Below are positions 22,215 through 34,355 of a DNA stretch of 64,000 bases, in pieces. Origin of the DNA: Gibbula magus (taxonomy: Eukaryota; Mollusca; Gastropoda; Trochida; Trochidae). The stretch covers positions 28,959,860-29,023,859 of the forward strand of contig OW388293.1 in the NCBI GenBank assembly GCA_936450465.1, in the 5' to 3' direction. Every line of letters starts with the position of its first letter. Position 1 is the first letter of the stretch. Both the position numbers and the translations under genes were made by a program. Below the pieces are notes generated by a model. That model saw only the letters and a list, made by a program, of their open reading frames with translations, searched no databases and was not told where the DNA came from.

Positions 22215-22545
22215 TCTCCTGCAACCTCTTGCGTAGGAGTACCTTTGGATAAGAGGAGCGTTGGTGAATGGTGTAATAACGGATATATTCAAGTGTCCGT
22301 TGGATATTATCTCTGTGGTGTATTCCAAAACATTTTCGAGTGAATTGTATAGTTCACCACATCACACATTTCAAACTCAACGTACAGGTGGATATTCTTT
22401 TGGATAACAGCAGTGAGCGTAATCATTTTCGGATCAATCGAATATCACTGGCTCTTGTGTGATCGGAATACTTTTTGTTTGAATATTTGTTACATCCAAA
22501 CACAACGTTTTGCGTGGGAGTATCTCTGGAAAAAGGTAATGTTTG
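22215..22545 (+). repeat. Diverged duplicate about 300 bp apart, upstream of the 22710 ORF
   Basis: TTGCGTAGGAGTACCTTTGG (about 22230) recurs as TTGCGTGGGAGTATCTCTGG (about 22511), each followed by a related AAGAGGAGCGTTGG/AAAAAGGTAATGTTTG segment and GCGAA/GTGAA. Together with the 22016/22070 duplication it resembles a tandemly organised 5' leader, as seen in some retrotransposons. Confidence 0.4.
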
Positions 22546-22709
22546 CGAAGTGTCAAATAGAAAATATCACGCTATATTAATTGGGAATCATTTGTCAATG
22601 TATGACCCTGATATCCTGTATGAATAACGTTGATATCAGTTCATGACCATGGTATAACGAGAGTGACGCAGCTTAATCCACATCTGCTGACTAACCCTCA
22701 CATCGACCA

Positions 22710-23159
22710 ATGGCGTCGAATACTCCAACACAGGACGGTAGCCAAGGAAAGAAGAAACAGGCATACACTGTCAGAACTCGAAGAGGTCGATATGATTCTG
22801 ATAAAATCTCAGAAACGGACGAGATGAAAGACGGAGAATTAAAGTATGCCGTATGTACCCCGATTCCTTCCAGAAGTCGACCCTCATTGTCAGGAGCTTT
22901 TGAATCTAGTTCGCCAAAAACAAACTCTTCTGGGAATCAACAAGTTCAACCAAACACTCCTGGGAAACTAGTTCAACCAAACCCTCTTGGGAATCAGCGT
23001 GTTCAACCAAATCCTCACGGAAACCAACTAGTTCAACCAAATCCTCATGGGAATCAACGCGTTCAACCAAACCCTTCTGGGAACCAGCTAGTTCAACCAC
23101 CCTCAAGAGACTTGAAAAAGACTGATCCTCAAAATCTGACGTTGGACAGAAGGTTTTGA
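22710..23159 (+). CDS. Hypothetical 149-aa protein with 10-residue repeats
   Basis: I do not recognise this protein. The ATG at 22710 has a good context (CCAATGGCG). The N-terminal third is basic and polar (GKKKQAYTVRTRRGRYDSDK), followed by a Ser/Pro-rich stretch. About six tandem units of the form GNQ-VQPNP-x (10 residues, 30 bp) follow, and the tail LKKTDPQNLTLDRRF ends at TGA. One unit lacks a Gln (27 bp). Units differ partly at third codon positions (CAA/CAG, AAT/AAC), which fits a translated frame. No signal peptide or membrane segment is seen. It could be a host single-exon gene, a first coding exon (a weak AAG|GTTTTG donor is at the end), or the start of a retrotransposon gag/ORF1, given the duplicated leader upstream. 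Confidence 0.45.
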   Translation: MASNTPTQDGSQGKKKQAYTVRTRRGRYDSDKISETDEMKDGELKYAVCTPIPSRSRPSLSGAFESSSPKTNSSGNQQVQPNTPGKLVQPNPLGNQRVQPNPHGNQLVQPNPHGNQRVQPNPSGNQLVQPPSRDLKKTDPQNLTLDRRF

Positions 23160-24918
23160 TTTGATAGTCCTTTGTTTATGAATGCATGCTTTTGATTGAA
23201 GTGTAAATGGAATTTCGGAGGTATATGCGCCTAAAATATTATTTCAATGAAGTTTTATTTAATAACGTTATTTCTAGCATATATTCTCACTTTGTCGTCA
23301 CATATTATTGATTGTTTTTTAACCGAATTCTTGACAATTTCTTGTTCTGAAACAATTTCCCTTTCCTCAACTTCAACTTCCAACTTCTCCCCATTTATAT
23401 CTACTGAACACATGCTTTTATTACTTAAGTTTGAAATTAGTACCATCTTAATCTTGTTATGTATTACTGGGTGTAGTTCTACCCTTTTCATTTTAGTAGC
23501 ATTCTAGAACTAGGTGTGCATGTTTGAGTGACCTTACTGTTGTCACTTACTAGTGATACATTCTTTATCAGAGGGACAACTTCCTTTAATTCTTGCACAA
23601 AAAGGCAAACATTAATATGACAAGTCAAACTGACTTGAGTTTGGAAATATGTTTATTTTGTCCAAAATAAATTTCAAAGTTCTATCTCACAGGTAGAAAA
23701 ATAGCACTTTTCCAAATTTAAACCTTTGACTGTTATTAGTTGCATATCTGTCTTACATACATTTTAAAAATAAGTAAGCATATGTCTCCAAGTAAATCAT
23801 CTAAAATCTTCATAAGTACACTTTGAATTTTAATCAATTTAATAACATGGTTTTTACTTTTTTCATATCATAGTTTATCCTTCAGCTCTAACAATAACTT
23901 CTACTTCTTACAATTCTGTCTGTGCAATAATATCTTGAATGAAAATAAATATAGTCTATATACTAATAATAGAGTATGGTATATTGTTATCCATCCCATT
24001 TAGTATCCCTTTAAAACATGTTTAAATTGACATTTTCTAGAAAGGAGACTATTTGTCAGTAGTTCTGATCTTTGTGTAATATGATAAAACTTTTATGCAT
24101 ATATTTTGAGGCATTGATACTGTTTTTGAGAACAATAATCACCACATTTTCAAAAAGATTCGAAACATAATTTTGCAAATAAAATAAAATAATCATTTTG
24201 ACTGTCAATAGCCTCTGCTTTTGCTAAAATGTAGTCATACATTAATCTTGTACCACGCTTGAATGGTCAGGAAGTAATAAACTTTAAAGTTTATTACTGT
24301 TTTTATAAATGCAAATTCATATTGATAACCTCACATTGATAATGGCAGATATAATATATGCTTTTCCATTCAAAAAAGCAATTGTTGATATATGACATAA
24401 ATTGGATAAAAGTTTATCAAATGTGATATTGAATTGTATTTACTGTTATTTCCCTATATGGTGAATATTAGAAATGGATTGATTTAATCAATTGATAAAT
24501 GATGAAACTAAGTATTCAAAAGGTGAGTTATTGCATTGTTTACCAAAGTTAAAATTAATAACGAGAATTTTTAATAAATATTTTGCCACAGATATACTTC
24601 TTAACATTAAGTATGTTATCTCAATGTTGAAATTGCAAAAATTGTTAACTTTTCTCCTCATAAAAGCATGTAAACAGATAAACAGATGAAAAGTGAGAAG
24701 TGTCTTATGTAAAGTTAGAAACATATTCGTAAATCCTTTTCAATCATTATAAACTTATATCTATATCTGTGGCGTTTACAAACGTTTACAAAATGTTAAA
24801 CACTGAGAATTGAATAGAGCAATAATCGTGGACACATTTCGATAAAACCGATTTTATTCTCTATCTATGGCAAGTTCTTAATTCTATGGAATGAAGGGAA
24901 AATAATTGGACTACAATG
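23160..24918. other. No gene recognised
   Basis: Very AT-rich. The overlapping short frames on both strands at 23247-23507 are discussed under rejected items. Confidence 0.5.
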
Positions 24919-25267
24919 TTAAAGGGGCAATAGCACGTTTTTTGCAAATTTTATTTTTTACAAATTTCCCAATTATAATGATAGTTTATGGCATTTATGT
25001 CTTAAGATGGTAAAACATCTTATTACACAAACGAATTATCCGTAGTGGTAATATAGGTGTTGCGTATTGAGCAAAACTTGCATGGCGGCCATTTCGCTGT
25101 GAACACATTTTATTTTTCGAATGATAAAAACGATTTCTATGGCTTTGCGGAACCAAATACATTCATTTTTTAACTTGATTTTCTGAAGAGATAAGGGTGT
25201 TTTACTATTGGTGATATTATATTTTATCGACTTATTTCAGCGAAAAAGCGTGCTACTGCCCCTTTAA
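24919..25267. mobile_element. MITE-A, copy of about 350 bp
   Basis: Inverted ends TTAAAGGGGCAATAGCACG and CGTGCTACTGCCCCTTTAA. Inner GATGGTAAAACATCTTATTA and AATTATCCGTAGTG match the copy at 33510. Confidence 0.9.
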
Positions 25268-26147
25268 GGTGTGACAATATTATATCAACATGAATTTCAA
25301 GTCTATGAAAGCGTGTAACATGCCTAAAAGGAATGACTCTGGTTGATTTATCTTTCACCCCAGTTGTGTATTCATTGAATGCATTTGCATGTATTTCATA
25401 AATGAATTAAAAATATAAAAAATAGGTGTATTGGAAGCATCGTACAAATTGTTCATACCTTAATCTTTAAACATTTTAAACTTTTTAACTTGAATATATG
25501 TTCATTTATATCCCAAACTTTTCAAAATGTGATAAAACAGCCTCAGTTTCACACTAACATTTATCATAAAGTGACACAATATTTTATTTCAAAATGAACT
25601 TTTCTTTTAAATTGAGCAAATGATATTGTCACATATGAAAATAGGTTTCTACACTTCGATGTGCAAAAACAGATCATAAGTTTTGGTATTGGCCGAATTC
25701 TATTGCAATGACCCAATCATTTTTAAACGAATATTTCCCCAGAGTTGTCGCATTTTGATTAATAGTAAATAGAAAGCTTTCCTACCGTACTTTCATGCAT
25801 CTAAATAACAACATGCGTGAAAGATTCTACCTAAAAATATAACCTATATTATCTCTTTCATAATATCGATGTCATTGGTAATAATGTATTCTAGTGGACA
25901 ATAATCTGTCTCGATAAATTTCGAATACCATGACAATGTCCATGTATATTATCAATTCAGCACAAACATGTGTTTATTTTAAGTGCTTGTCTGTCTCAAC
26001 GACTTTTCGTATTTTCATACATTGAAATGTAATAAAATTGCATTGCCTGACATTGTAATTTTATGTTGTTCTGATTTAAACGATTTATTACAATGTTATG
26101 TGTATCGTAAGTCTTTAATGTATGTTAAGATAAAGTTTTAATGCCAA
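25268..26147. other. No gene recognised
   Basis: AT-rich, featureless by eye. Confidence 0.5.
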
Positions 26148-26277
26148 CACAGGACAAAAAGTGGTGGAATCCGTTTGCCGGTTCCTTCCGGATTCTACCG
26201 GATTCTTCAGGATCCGCAAATATTTGGGAGAATCAGGAAGGATCCGGCAAATGGATTCCCCCACTCTTTGTCCTGTG
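26148..26277. mobile_element. MITE-C, copy 1 (130 bp)
   Basis: Inverted ends CACAGGACAAAAAGTGG and CCACTCTTTGTCCTGTG. The interior is unusually GC-rich for the window and made of CCGGATTC / GGATCCGG motifs. CAA flanks both sides as a possible 3-bp target duplication. It is too short to code. Confidence 0.85.
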
Positions 26278-26280
26278 CAA

Positions 26281-26363
26281 AATAATAATGAAAATGGGAA
26301 TCCGTAAGGATCTGGCAGGTTCCGGAAAATGGATTCCATCCTTTTTCGTTCTGTGTGATGTTG
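26281..26363. mobile_element. Degenerate second MITE-C end
   Basis: GGAATCCG..GGATCTGGCAGGTTCCGG..GGATTCCATCCTTTTTCG..TCTGTG repeats the right half of MITE-C directly after copy 1, so two copies were once adjacent. Confidence 0.6.
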
Positions 26364-27470
26364 CCTGTTTACCAAAACGCTATCCAGTGAATGCTTAAAA
26401 CTACAAAAATGCTTAAATATAATTTATACATATAAATAAATATTATAAATAATTAATAATAAGTGTAAATGCATACCTTGGTCATGTTCACCTAATCACC
26501 TGTTGCTTGTTATTTCGTAGCACGTGGAGGCAGAATATAAAGTTCAACATCAATGGACGCTTATATCAGCTTATGGCTAGATAACCTGATGCTTTATTCT
26601 AACTGTACCACAGTTCACCAAGCAGTAAAACTGGGCACATGGTGAGGCTTGTGTATGAGATGATCTTTGGGATATATAGCATACATTCGCTACATATAGA
26701 TGTATGAATATATGTTTCCTATATAGCTAGTTTATAAAGATTTAACACCACAACTTATGATCACTACGCACAAGCTTTTTACATTCATTAATATATATTT
26801 TTTTAATTTTACAATTAAAATTGGAAATGCATGATAAATTTGCTGCACAAAAATTTGTTCACATTTATGAAATTACATGCAGTTTTGCTGATACAGGCCA
26901 GTAGTTATTATACTTGTAAATTCCATTACGTTAAATTACACTTGTGACGTTATCCTTTTATTCTTTCACTCCATTATTTTTCACTAATAGAGAGTTACAC
27001 ATCACATCATATTTTTTAAGTAGAAATTTAATTTCTTTAACTTTCTAAAGCAATTTTGATAAAAGAGCAATACTTTGAGTGTAAGTTAAGTAGGGTAATA
27101 TCCTGGTAACTCTCCATTCCTTAATTTTGAAGGAATGGAGAGTTACTCGGATGTTACCCTCTACATAACGTTTCTGTCCTTTAACACATATTTCACATCC
27201 TTATCATTTGTATTATTACGTGATGATAAATAATGATATTGCACTGTTAATGGACTCCTACAGAGATGAATGCGTACCATGATGATTATTAAATATTACA
27301 TAACATCCCATTGTGCAAACATATTTCACAATAAAAGCCTAGATTTCCGGAATCTTCTTAGCACTTTAACCTTTCTAAGCCTATTTAGTGGAAATTTGAA
27401 TCCTGCTAACCTTATTTACAACTTTATTTATCCTTACAATTTGCACTGCCGACCATCATTTTCCATTTAA
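26364..27470. other. No gene recognised
   Basis: AT-rich. An inverted GGAATGGAGAGTTAC / GTAACTCTCCATTCC pair lies at about 27105-27145. Confidence 0.5.
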
Positions 27471-27600
27471 CACAGGACAAAAAGTGGTTGAATCGGCTTG
27501 CCGGATTCTACCGGATCCTGCCGGATTCTTCAGGATCCGCCAATTTTGGGGAGAATGCGGAAGATTCCGGCAAGTGAATTCCTCTACTTTTTGTCCTGTG
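27471..27600. mobile_element. MITE-C, copy 2 (130 bp)
   Basis: Same length as copy 1. Ends CACAGGACAAAAAGTGG and CTACTTTTTGTCCTGTG are inverted. The interior holds CCGGATTCTACCGGATCC and GGATCCGCCAATTTTGGGGA. Confidence 0.9.
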
Positions 27601-27644
27601 GAAGAGACATCTAGTGTTGCAGAGGCTTCATGTTATCTACTAAC

Positions 27645-27945
27645 TGTACTAAGTGTTACCGGAAAGTACCGTCTCTTCTCTATAGTGACGACATAAAGGG
27701 TTGGTAATATTTAATAGACCGTATAAATAGTATGTATTTAAATGGGACGTGTAGTTTCGGTTTCTGCGAATATATCAGGCTGTTGCTCGATTTTAATTTG
27801 AAACAAGTGATTGTCATATATTTGGCTGCTCGGGATGAATATGTAAGTTTGGTGAAATCATTAGAATGAAATTCAGCATATATATTATTGTGGTACGTAT
27901 CAAATCCCAATAACATATTATGAAAAACATTGGATGCCCCTTTAA
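27645..27945 (+). mobile_element. MITE-B, 5'-truncated copy
   Basis: Contains GTGTTACCGGAAAG, GGGACGTGTAGTTTCGG and TTGCTCGATTTTAATTTG, and the right end ATTGGATGCCCCTTTAA. The left end is lost next to MITE-C copy 2. Confidence 0.8.
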
Positions 27946-30900
27946 GGGATTTTCACTCGAAACAGATGATGAGTGTTCATGCTCACAATTATTGTTGCAC
28001 GATAATGGGTTGTTAAGTGTGGCAGTTAGAAAATGCTTCTAAGAAATTAAAGGGGAATGGGATAAGATAATTATTCACTAATTAATCTATACATACAAGT
28101 GATATATAAGGTATAAGTGACATTCATAATAGACAGTTGAAAGTTGAATACTTTATTCTACAAGCAATGATGAGCTTTATTTATAGTGGTATAAGGTAAC
28201 AGGAAATGCATAGATCCATATATGATAACCCGAATAACTAAAGTCTATTTAGAATGAAATTTCCTGAAATCATACAGGGATACATTCAAAAGAAATTACG
28301 CTGTGAATTGTTTTGCAATCTCTGCGAGAAAGCATTTGAAATTTAACATTTAATTCAGTTAAAATGTAAAGACGCTAAATGGACAATAACTAACGTCACA
28401 CCCTCATGATGTTATCTTGAGGTGGATATTATTTTATTCAAACGAAGATGTTGGCGTCTTGCCTCTCGTTGAATAAAAAATACCTTATGACTTATGACAT
28501 ACATACACTTCCTCACGAAACGATGATTCAGCATATACACTACACACCTTGTGTTTAATGTAATTGAAACTGATGGAGACTTTCTAAAGGCCAACAGTAT
28601 AGAGGTCTGAACATACATCAACTCCTGGGTCCGTTCCTTATGCATATAACACCCACATCATGTACATGTCGTTTTGAAAAGTAGGTTATCGCTATAAGTA
28701 GGTGTATGCCTATGTGTATGTTCAAAATGCACGTTGCAGTGACACAACTTGCGTGATTCGGTTGCCTGTTTACGATGTTATTTCTCCTAACATAAAGAGG
28801 GTATTAAAATGTAATTTGTTAATTCTGTAGACTAAGTTAGGTGGGTCAGTTGCAATCATAGGGGTGTCATTTCCATATTGGATACACAGTGTCTAGTTTC
28901 AGAATCGTTAACTTTCACCATGGCAATAAATACAAAAAGATGGATGGAAGTGATAAATTATCAGATATACTAGTGATTAGTTATATATTATATTAGTTTA
29001 TATGTAGACAAACAACGACATATTCCATTTTAGCACACTGACTAGTCAATGAGCTATTTCAGTGGTATTTTTTGTAATTATTATAAAGTACCATTATGTT
29101 TTTCATTTATCACCAGAGAAGAGATATCAAATGTCGTTGATTACTGAAGATCGAATATAAACTAGTAGAACTTAACAGGACCATGATTGGTTATCCTCAC
29201 TTACCAAATAATTAATTGACCAGCGAAAGAAAATAAAAACCACATATATGTACGTTCAAAGCGATTGAGGATACTAAATGATTTTTTTCGAATTAAAAAT
29301 GGTAGGAAAGACATACAGTAATTTATTCAAGTTACAACACTGCATAAAACAAACAGATTTTTTAAACATCAATAACAACATCGCCCTTAAAAGTAGCCAT
29401 GAGTGACTATTATCACCAAAATAGTCAATATAAGACTTTTACCTGTTTATCATAATGTTTTGAAAAGAGGCTTTGGCGATATAATAACATATGTAGAAGT
29501 GTGATCAACCTAAAGTGTATGCCTTTTACATTTGTTTTCTAAAACCTGATTTAATTTATATCTTATTTTTGAGATTTTCTATTTTCTATATACTAGTATT
29601 TTATGATGTCATTGTTTAGTATAATGGAATAAATTTGATTACTGTTTAATACCCTTTTTATTGAAAATACGTAATGAAATGATTTGGTGTAAACAAGTTA
29701 CAGCGACTTATATGCAACTTTAACTCATCAGTTTCATTACATAATATGCAACACGTTGGACAAAATATATAATTTAATGTTTTACTTAACACTGTTAACA
29801 TCATTATTAATCTTAAGTAATATTATCAACGATGTGGCAATATGATGGGTGTAATAATAAATATGACTTGGACTACTGCAACAACAGCGTTAATATAATG
29901 ACGTCATATTTCATCCATTATGACGTCATGTATTGTGTCATCACATGAGTTGTATAACAAAACAATTTTAAACTAATAGATTGAATCAGTGATGTATTTA
30001 TCGAGCGAGATTTAAATACACTAAGGTATGACTAATAAGTTAGTGAGGTATACCTAAAACTCGCTGTGGCAATCATTAAGATCGTGAGATCATAAGCCCT
30101 GATATTGTAACATAAATGCAACCGATCCCAAGACTGTCAAAATTCTGTTTCAGATAGGTGGATATATTGTAGAAATAGGAAGCACAAGAAGTTTGTGTAT
30201 ACAAACAAGAAATAATATATTGGTTTTGAATAATACCAGTAAAGTAGACGGAGCTTTATTAACTGCTTATTTCAGTATTTTTTCAGGTTGGTTTATTCGT
30301 AAACGCCATTGATCAAATACATCACTATCTCTGAAATTGACACGTGCCTGATATCAGATTTGAATGGAATCAGATAAATCATGGACAATATGGATGTATA
30401 TTATGTATTACACCATTTAATCGTTATATTAATTAGACCGCTTAATATCATTTATGTCAGATACAGTAGTATGAATGATAAGAAAACATTATTTAACACA
30501 AGTGAAACAGGCAATAATCCCGTAATAAGTCCCGCACATGAAATGGATAAAAAAAATACCAACATAGTGCTTACAAACAATCAATTGAAAAAATTAAGTG
30601 CATCATGATTTTACAACCTTCAATCATTATTACAAATTATACCGATTCTCTCACAATCTGTTTCAAAAATGTATGTTTATCATATGATTCATTAATTTAT
30701 CTATTCGTCAATATTCTCCAAAACACATAATACGTTATCCAAAGTAATACAAGTTATACTCTCCTGCGAAAACGATACACGAAAGACCAGAATAAAATAT
30801 TCACAAAAATGGATTTATCCTTTCATTATGTAATATTTACAAGGCATATCCAAAAATGAGTTCAAAATTCAATCATTCGTTTCTGCGGTATCTCCAGTGT

Positions 30901-31490
30901 TGCGTCGCCTATCATTATCAGTATAAATAATGTTCAATTGTTAATTTTATAGCACGCGTTATGTATACCTCGGACTGAACCGGAAAGCAATACGATTCTG
31001 CAATCGGATCAAAAGGTAGAATTTACATATTACATGGCACATGCTTTTAACGCCATAGCTAAGCGCACAAAGAAAGTTTAGAAAGTAGCATATGGAATCG
31101 ATGTTTGGATGAATATGTTACTCACTGTCTGAGCCTAAATGGGTTTGCTTGAATGACAAGTCCTTTTGCCTGCTTTCTGAGTTGAGTATCATATCGATAC
31201 GTCCATAAATGAGTGATTTATACATTGAATGAATACATCTACAGTCGACTGATTCAAAATAACACGTTTTGTTTGGAGTTTTAACCAGACATGCTCATTG
31301 CACTGTTAACATGTACATGTAGACGACTGGCTGATTGGGCATATCCACTTCCTGTTAGTGACTTAAGTCAGTAGAAATTGTTTATGACCTGAATCTTGTC
31401 ACTTCGGATAAAATCATATAATATACACATCGAAAGGTCTCGCAGACAGTTATGAAATTGTATAGCTTGAAGCATGTCTCACTCGAACTA
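27946..31490. other. No gene recognised
   Basis: A 3.5 kb AT-rich stretch with only short frames. The one motif I single out is the CRE pair at 29899. Confidence 0.5.
29899..29928. promoter_or_regulatory. Paired CRE palindromes, spacing 22
   Basis: TGACGTCA at 29899-29906 and 29921-29928, each in an AATGACGTCAT or TATGACGTCAT context, so the palindromes extend to 10 bp. A TGTGTCATCAC follows. Confidence 0.4.
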
Positions 31491-31492
31491 AC

Positions 31493-31962
31493 TTAAAGAT
31501 ACATCAATTTTTGTCCATCAAATATTGGCTGTTTACAGTATACATATTTTCACTCAACACGCATATTCATCCCATATCGCAAATATACCATAATAACTTG
31601 TTTCTGATTAAAATTAAGCAACATCATTATACATGTGCAGAAACCGAAACGACAAATTCCTTTTACATGTACAGCAGTTATATGACATTATGAACATTAT
31701 TAACCCAAATTTGTTCTTTGACTGTTGTAAATAAGTTTCTAACATTACGTTTGACTAATTGACGCGCGCTAATCACGGTGCGTTGTCCTATTTTCGATAA
31801 ACAATCTCTACTTTTTACATTTTTATCGTCACTATACTGAGTCGCGATCGACAATCATCAAAATGTTAATTTTCGGCAACAGTCATTACCTCTCGATAAA
31901 GTAACACCATTATTAACGTTTGTAATATGTGACCCCAAACAACACAAAGAGTGCCCCTTTAA
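31493..31962 (-). mobile_element. MITE-B, inverted copy
   Basis: Left TTAAAGATACATCAATTTTTG and right AACACAAAGAGTGCCCCTTTAA. Read on the minus strand the body is collinear with copies 1 and 2 (GTGACCCCAAACAAC, GCAACAGTCATTACCTC, CAGAAACCGAAAC on the plus strand). Confidence 0.85.
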
Positions 31963-32319
31963 TGATTGAATAACTGTGATACGTATTGGATGAAAATGCA
32001 TTAGTAATTGATTATGCTATATTGAAAGTCAACTCGAGCCATGCCGTTGCAATTCAAACCAGAGGGATATAACCAACTACATAGCGCAAATATGTCTCTT
32101 CTTGACTAACTCCATGTTTTATCTCATCCAGTGAGGAAGAAAATAGCAAGTTTTTCAAATCACGAAATGGGATGAATATGGTATTTGTCATGAATTGGCA
32201 GACATTCTATTTATTACTAGAAAATGATGTTATCCTTGTAATTGATTTGATTAATTAGACAGTGTCATTTTCATGATGAGCGGCCCTGTAGTAACAATGC
32301 GAGGTTGCAGGAGAATTCG

Positions 32320-32348
32320 TGACGTCGGACGATTGTTTAATGACGTCG
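32320..32348. promoter_or_regulatory. Paired CRE-like sites, spacing 21
   Basis: TGACGTCG at 32320-32327 and TGACGTCG at 32341-32348, in direct orientation. Confidence 0.3.
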
Positions 32349-32576
32349 AATATATCGGTCTCTGGTCAAAGTGATAATGTTAAATATATTCACTGTAGCC
32401 TGATAAATCACTGATTAGTCTCAGCATTTCGATGTTTGTCACATAATAAAAGATCTTATTATATGTCGACTGTGAATTTATATCAATGGTATATACACGT
32501 CTATAGTAATGCAAAAATGGTATTGTCACTGATAGAAAACATATTATCACTCCTCAATGGTTAAAGTTCAATAGTT

Positions 32577-32625
32577 TGACGTCATGAAATAATTGTCTGA
32601 CGTAACGAATTTTCTTATGACATCA
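32577..32625. promoter_or_regulatory. Three CRE-like sites, spacing 21 and 20
   Basis: TGACGTCA at 32577, TGACGTAA at 32598 and TGACATCA at 32618. The first is perfect and the other two differ by one base. Confidence 0.3.
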
Positions 32626-32819
32626 AATTGGGGCGACTGGCTCTGCTAGCGCCCGCTCAACAGGCTCTTAACCCTTGTTGGGCGTTATTAAAATGATAAC
32701 ATCATATGATGAATAGAATGTGATTCAGTACTTTACAAATACAATGTAATCGTATCTCAGGTACAAGTAGATTTCTATATAGTGTCACTCTTGACTGCGA
32801 CACTCGTGCAACATAAACC

Positions 32820-33150
32820 TAACTAGATGAAGGTGGGTGAGGTGAGGTGAGTTGGGGTTTAACGCCTTTTTGAAGAGTATTTCACTTATACACGGCTGCA
32901 ATATTGCAGGGAGAAAGCCCGCAACAGCATGTGGCTATGCATTGCGGTGAAACGTACGATCATCGGCTGGAACTAGCGAACCATGGGTGGTACTGCACTG
33001 AAATTCAGTGTAGTATTGCACCCAAATCTTACTGCGTGTAGAACAGTTATCTACTACAGTACAGCGTTGACGTGCCCCTGGCGAGATTCGAACCACGGAC
33101 CTCTTGATCCGAAGCCGAACGCGTAACTCTATAACAAAGCATGGTAAGAA
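32820..33150 (-). mobile_element. tRNA-derived SINE, mollusc type
   Basis: On the minus strand the head reads GTTACGCGTTCGGCTTCGG, then AAGAGGTCCGTGGTTCGAAT and CTCGCCAGGGGCA: tRNA-like A and B boxes with an Arg-like anticodon arm. A central region follows, then the 3' part GTGAAATACTC, GGCGTTAAACCCCAACTCAC and a CTCACC-rich end. Fragments of the same 3' part occur at 51107 and 55130. SINEs are copied by LINE machinery and carry RNA polymerase III promoters. Confidence 0.8.
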
Positions 33151-33509
33151 AAGACGTCGACAGGTATAAAACTTGTTTATCAAGCAAACAACGTGATAAT
33201 CTTAATCAAGGGACGATTATATATATGGTCAATCCTTAACTTGAACATTCTGTCGTCAAAGCACTGTCATGAGAATTTACCTATATTAACTACAAACCCA
33301 TCTTTCACAAACGTTATTTGCTTAGTGGCCAATAGCTGAAGGGGCGACGATTCATGTCCTTATCAACGTGTAATTTGGGAAGCTTTCATGCTTAAAGCAA
33401 ACAGATTGCATAACAGCATAGCCCTGACACCTAGAATGCAGCTTTATATCAACTTGTACCGGTTGGACATTGTCTACAATGTAGCTCTGAACATATAACA
33501 TCATAGCAT

Positions 33510-34007
33510 TTAAAGGGGCTGTAGCACGTTTTTTGGAAATTTTATTTTTTCAAATTTCACATTTATGATAATTTATGTCATTTTTATGTACTTCAGAGGG
33601 TAAAACATCCTATTACACAAACCAATTATCCGTAGTGCTAGTATAACGGTGTTGCGTTGTTTCGCTCCAATAAGTAGATGAAAGGTACATGTATTTGAAA
33701 AATAATGACACCAATAGTAAAACACCCTTCTCTCTTCAGACAATCTAATTACAAATGAGTGTAAATTGTTCGGTAAAGCCATGGGAACCGTTTTTGTAAT
33801 TCGAAATAATAAAATGTGTTCACATTAAAATGGCCGCCATTCTTAGTTTACTTTATACACAACATCATTACATTAACACTACGGATAATTGGTTTGAGTA
33901 ATAAGATGTTTTACCCTTCAAAATAAATATAGATGATATATTCTATAATTATAAATGGGAAGTTTAAAAAATACAAGTTGCAAAAAAAGTGCTACAGTCC
34001 CTTTAAA
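33510..34007. mobile_element. MITE-A, long-arm copy (498 bp)
   Basis: Ends TTAAAGGGGCTGTAGCACG and AAGTGCTACAGTCCCTTTAA. The inverted similarity extends about 150 nt inward on each side (GGTAAAACATCCTATTAC / GTAATAAGATGTTTTACC; CCAATTATCCGTAGTG / CACTACGGATAATTGG). The centre is short. It is the most informative copy of the family. Confidence 0.92.
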
Positions 34008-34092
34008 ATTCATCTCAGTATAAAGCGTTGATTACGTGTGGCGGCTGATTCTGACCACTCTTACTGTCAGACCACAACGATACTCTAACCGA

Positions 34093-34122
34093 TGACGTCA
34101 TATGAGTAGTCTGATTACGTCA
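34093..34122. promoter_or_regulatory. CRE and CRE-like site, spacing 22
   Basis: TGACGTCA at 34093-34100 and TTACGTCA at 34115-34122. Confidence 0.3.
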
Positions 34123-34355
34123 GAACCCGGAACGAGTTCCAGCGTGGGGTATTTTATGTATGCTATGTTTTGAAAGTAATCTGTCTTCAAAGCTTCATGA
34201 ACCTGCAAATTATTGTTTTACTATAATATCTATTTAGTCATGTGTGACACCTCCTTGAGTTACCCTGAAGTCATGTAAATGTAATTTACATATATGCACT
34301 ATTCATGCTTAAATGTAGTTGCTACTTCTAGCAGACATCAACATGGTTATATTTA

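Larger units (their letters stand above)
31963..32815. other. No gene recognised; two groups of CRE-like sites
   Basis: Sites are listed separately. No ORF of note. Confidence 0.5.

Noticed and set aside
23247..23507. Overlapping frames: plus 86 aa with a hydrophobic start, minus 78 aa acidic
   Set aside because: Both look superficially protein-like, and the minus frame has AATAAA overlapping its stop, but neither has a recognised domain, splice partner or promoter, and they exclude one another.
32650..32690. Short CGCCC..TTGTTGGGCG hairpin as a terminator
   Set aside because: No transcription unit ends there, and intrinsic terminators are not expected in this genome.
33070..33140. tRNA gene on the minus strand
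   Set aside because: A and B boxes are present, but the sequence runs straight into a SINE body and no paired acceptor stem is visible; it is the SINE head.
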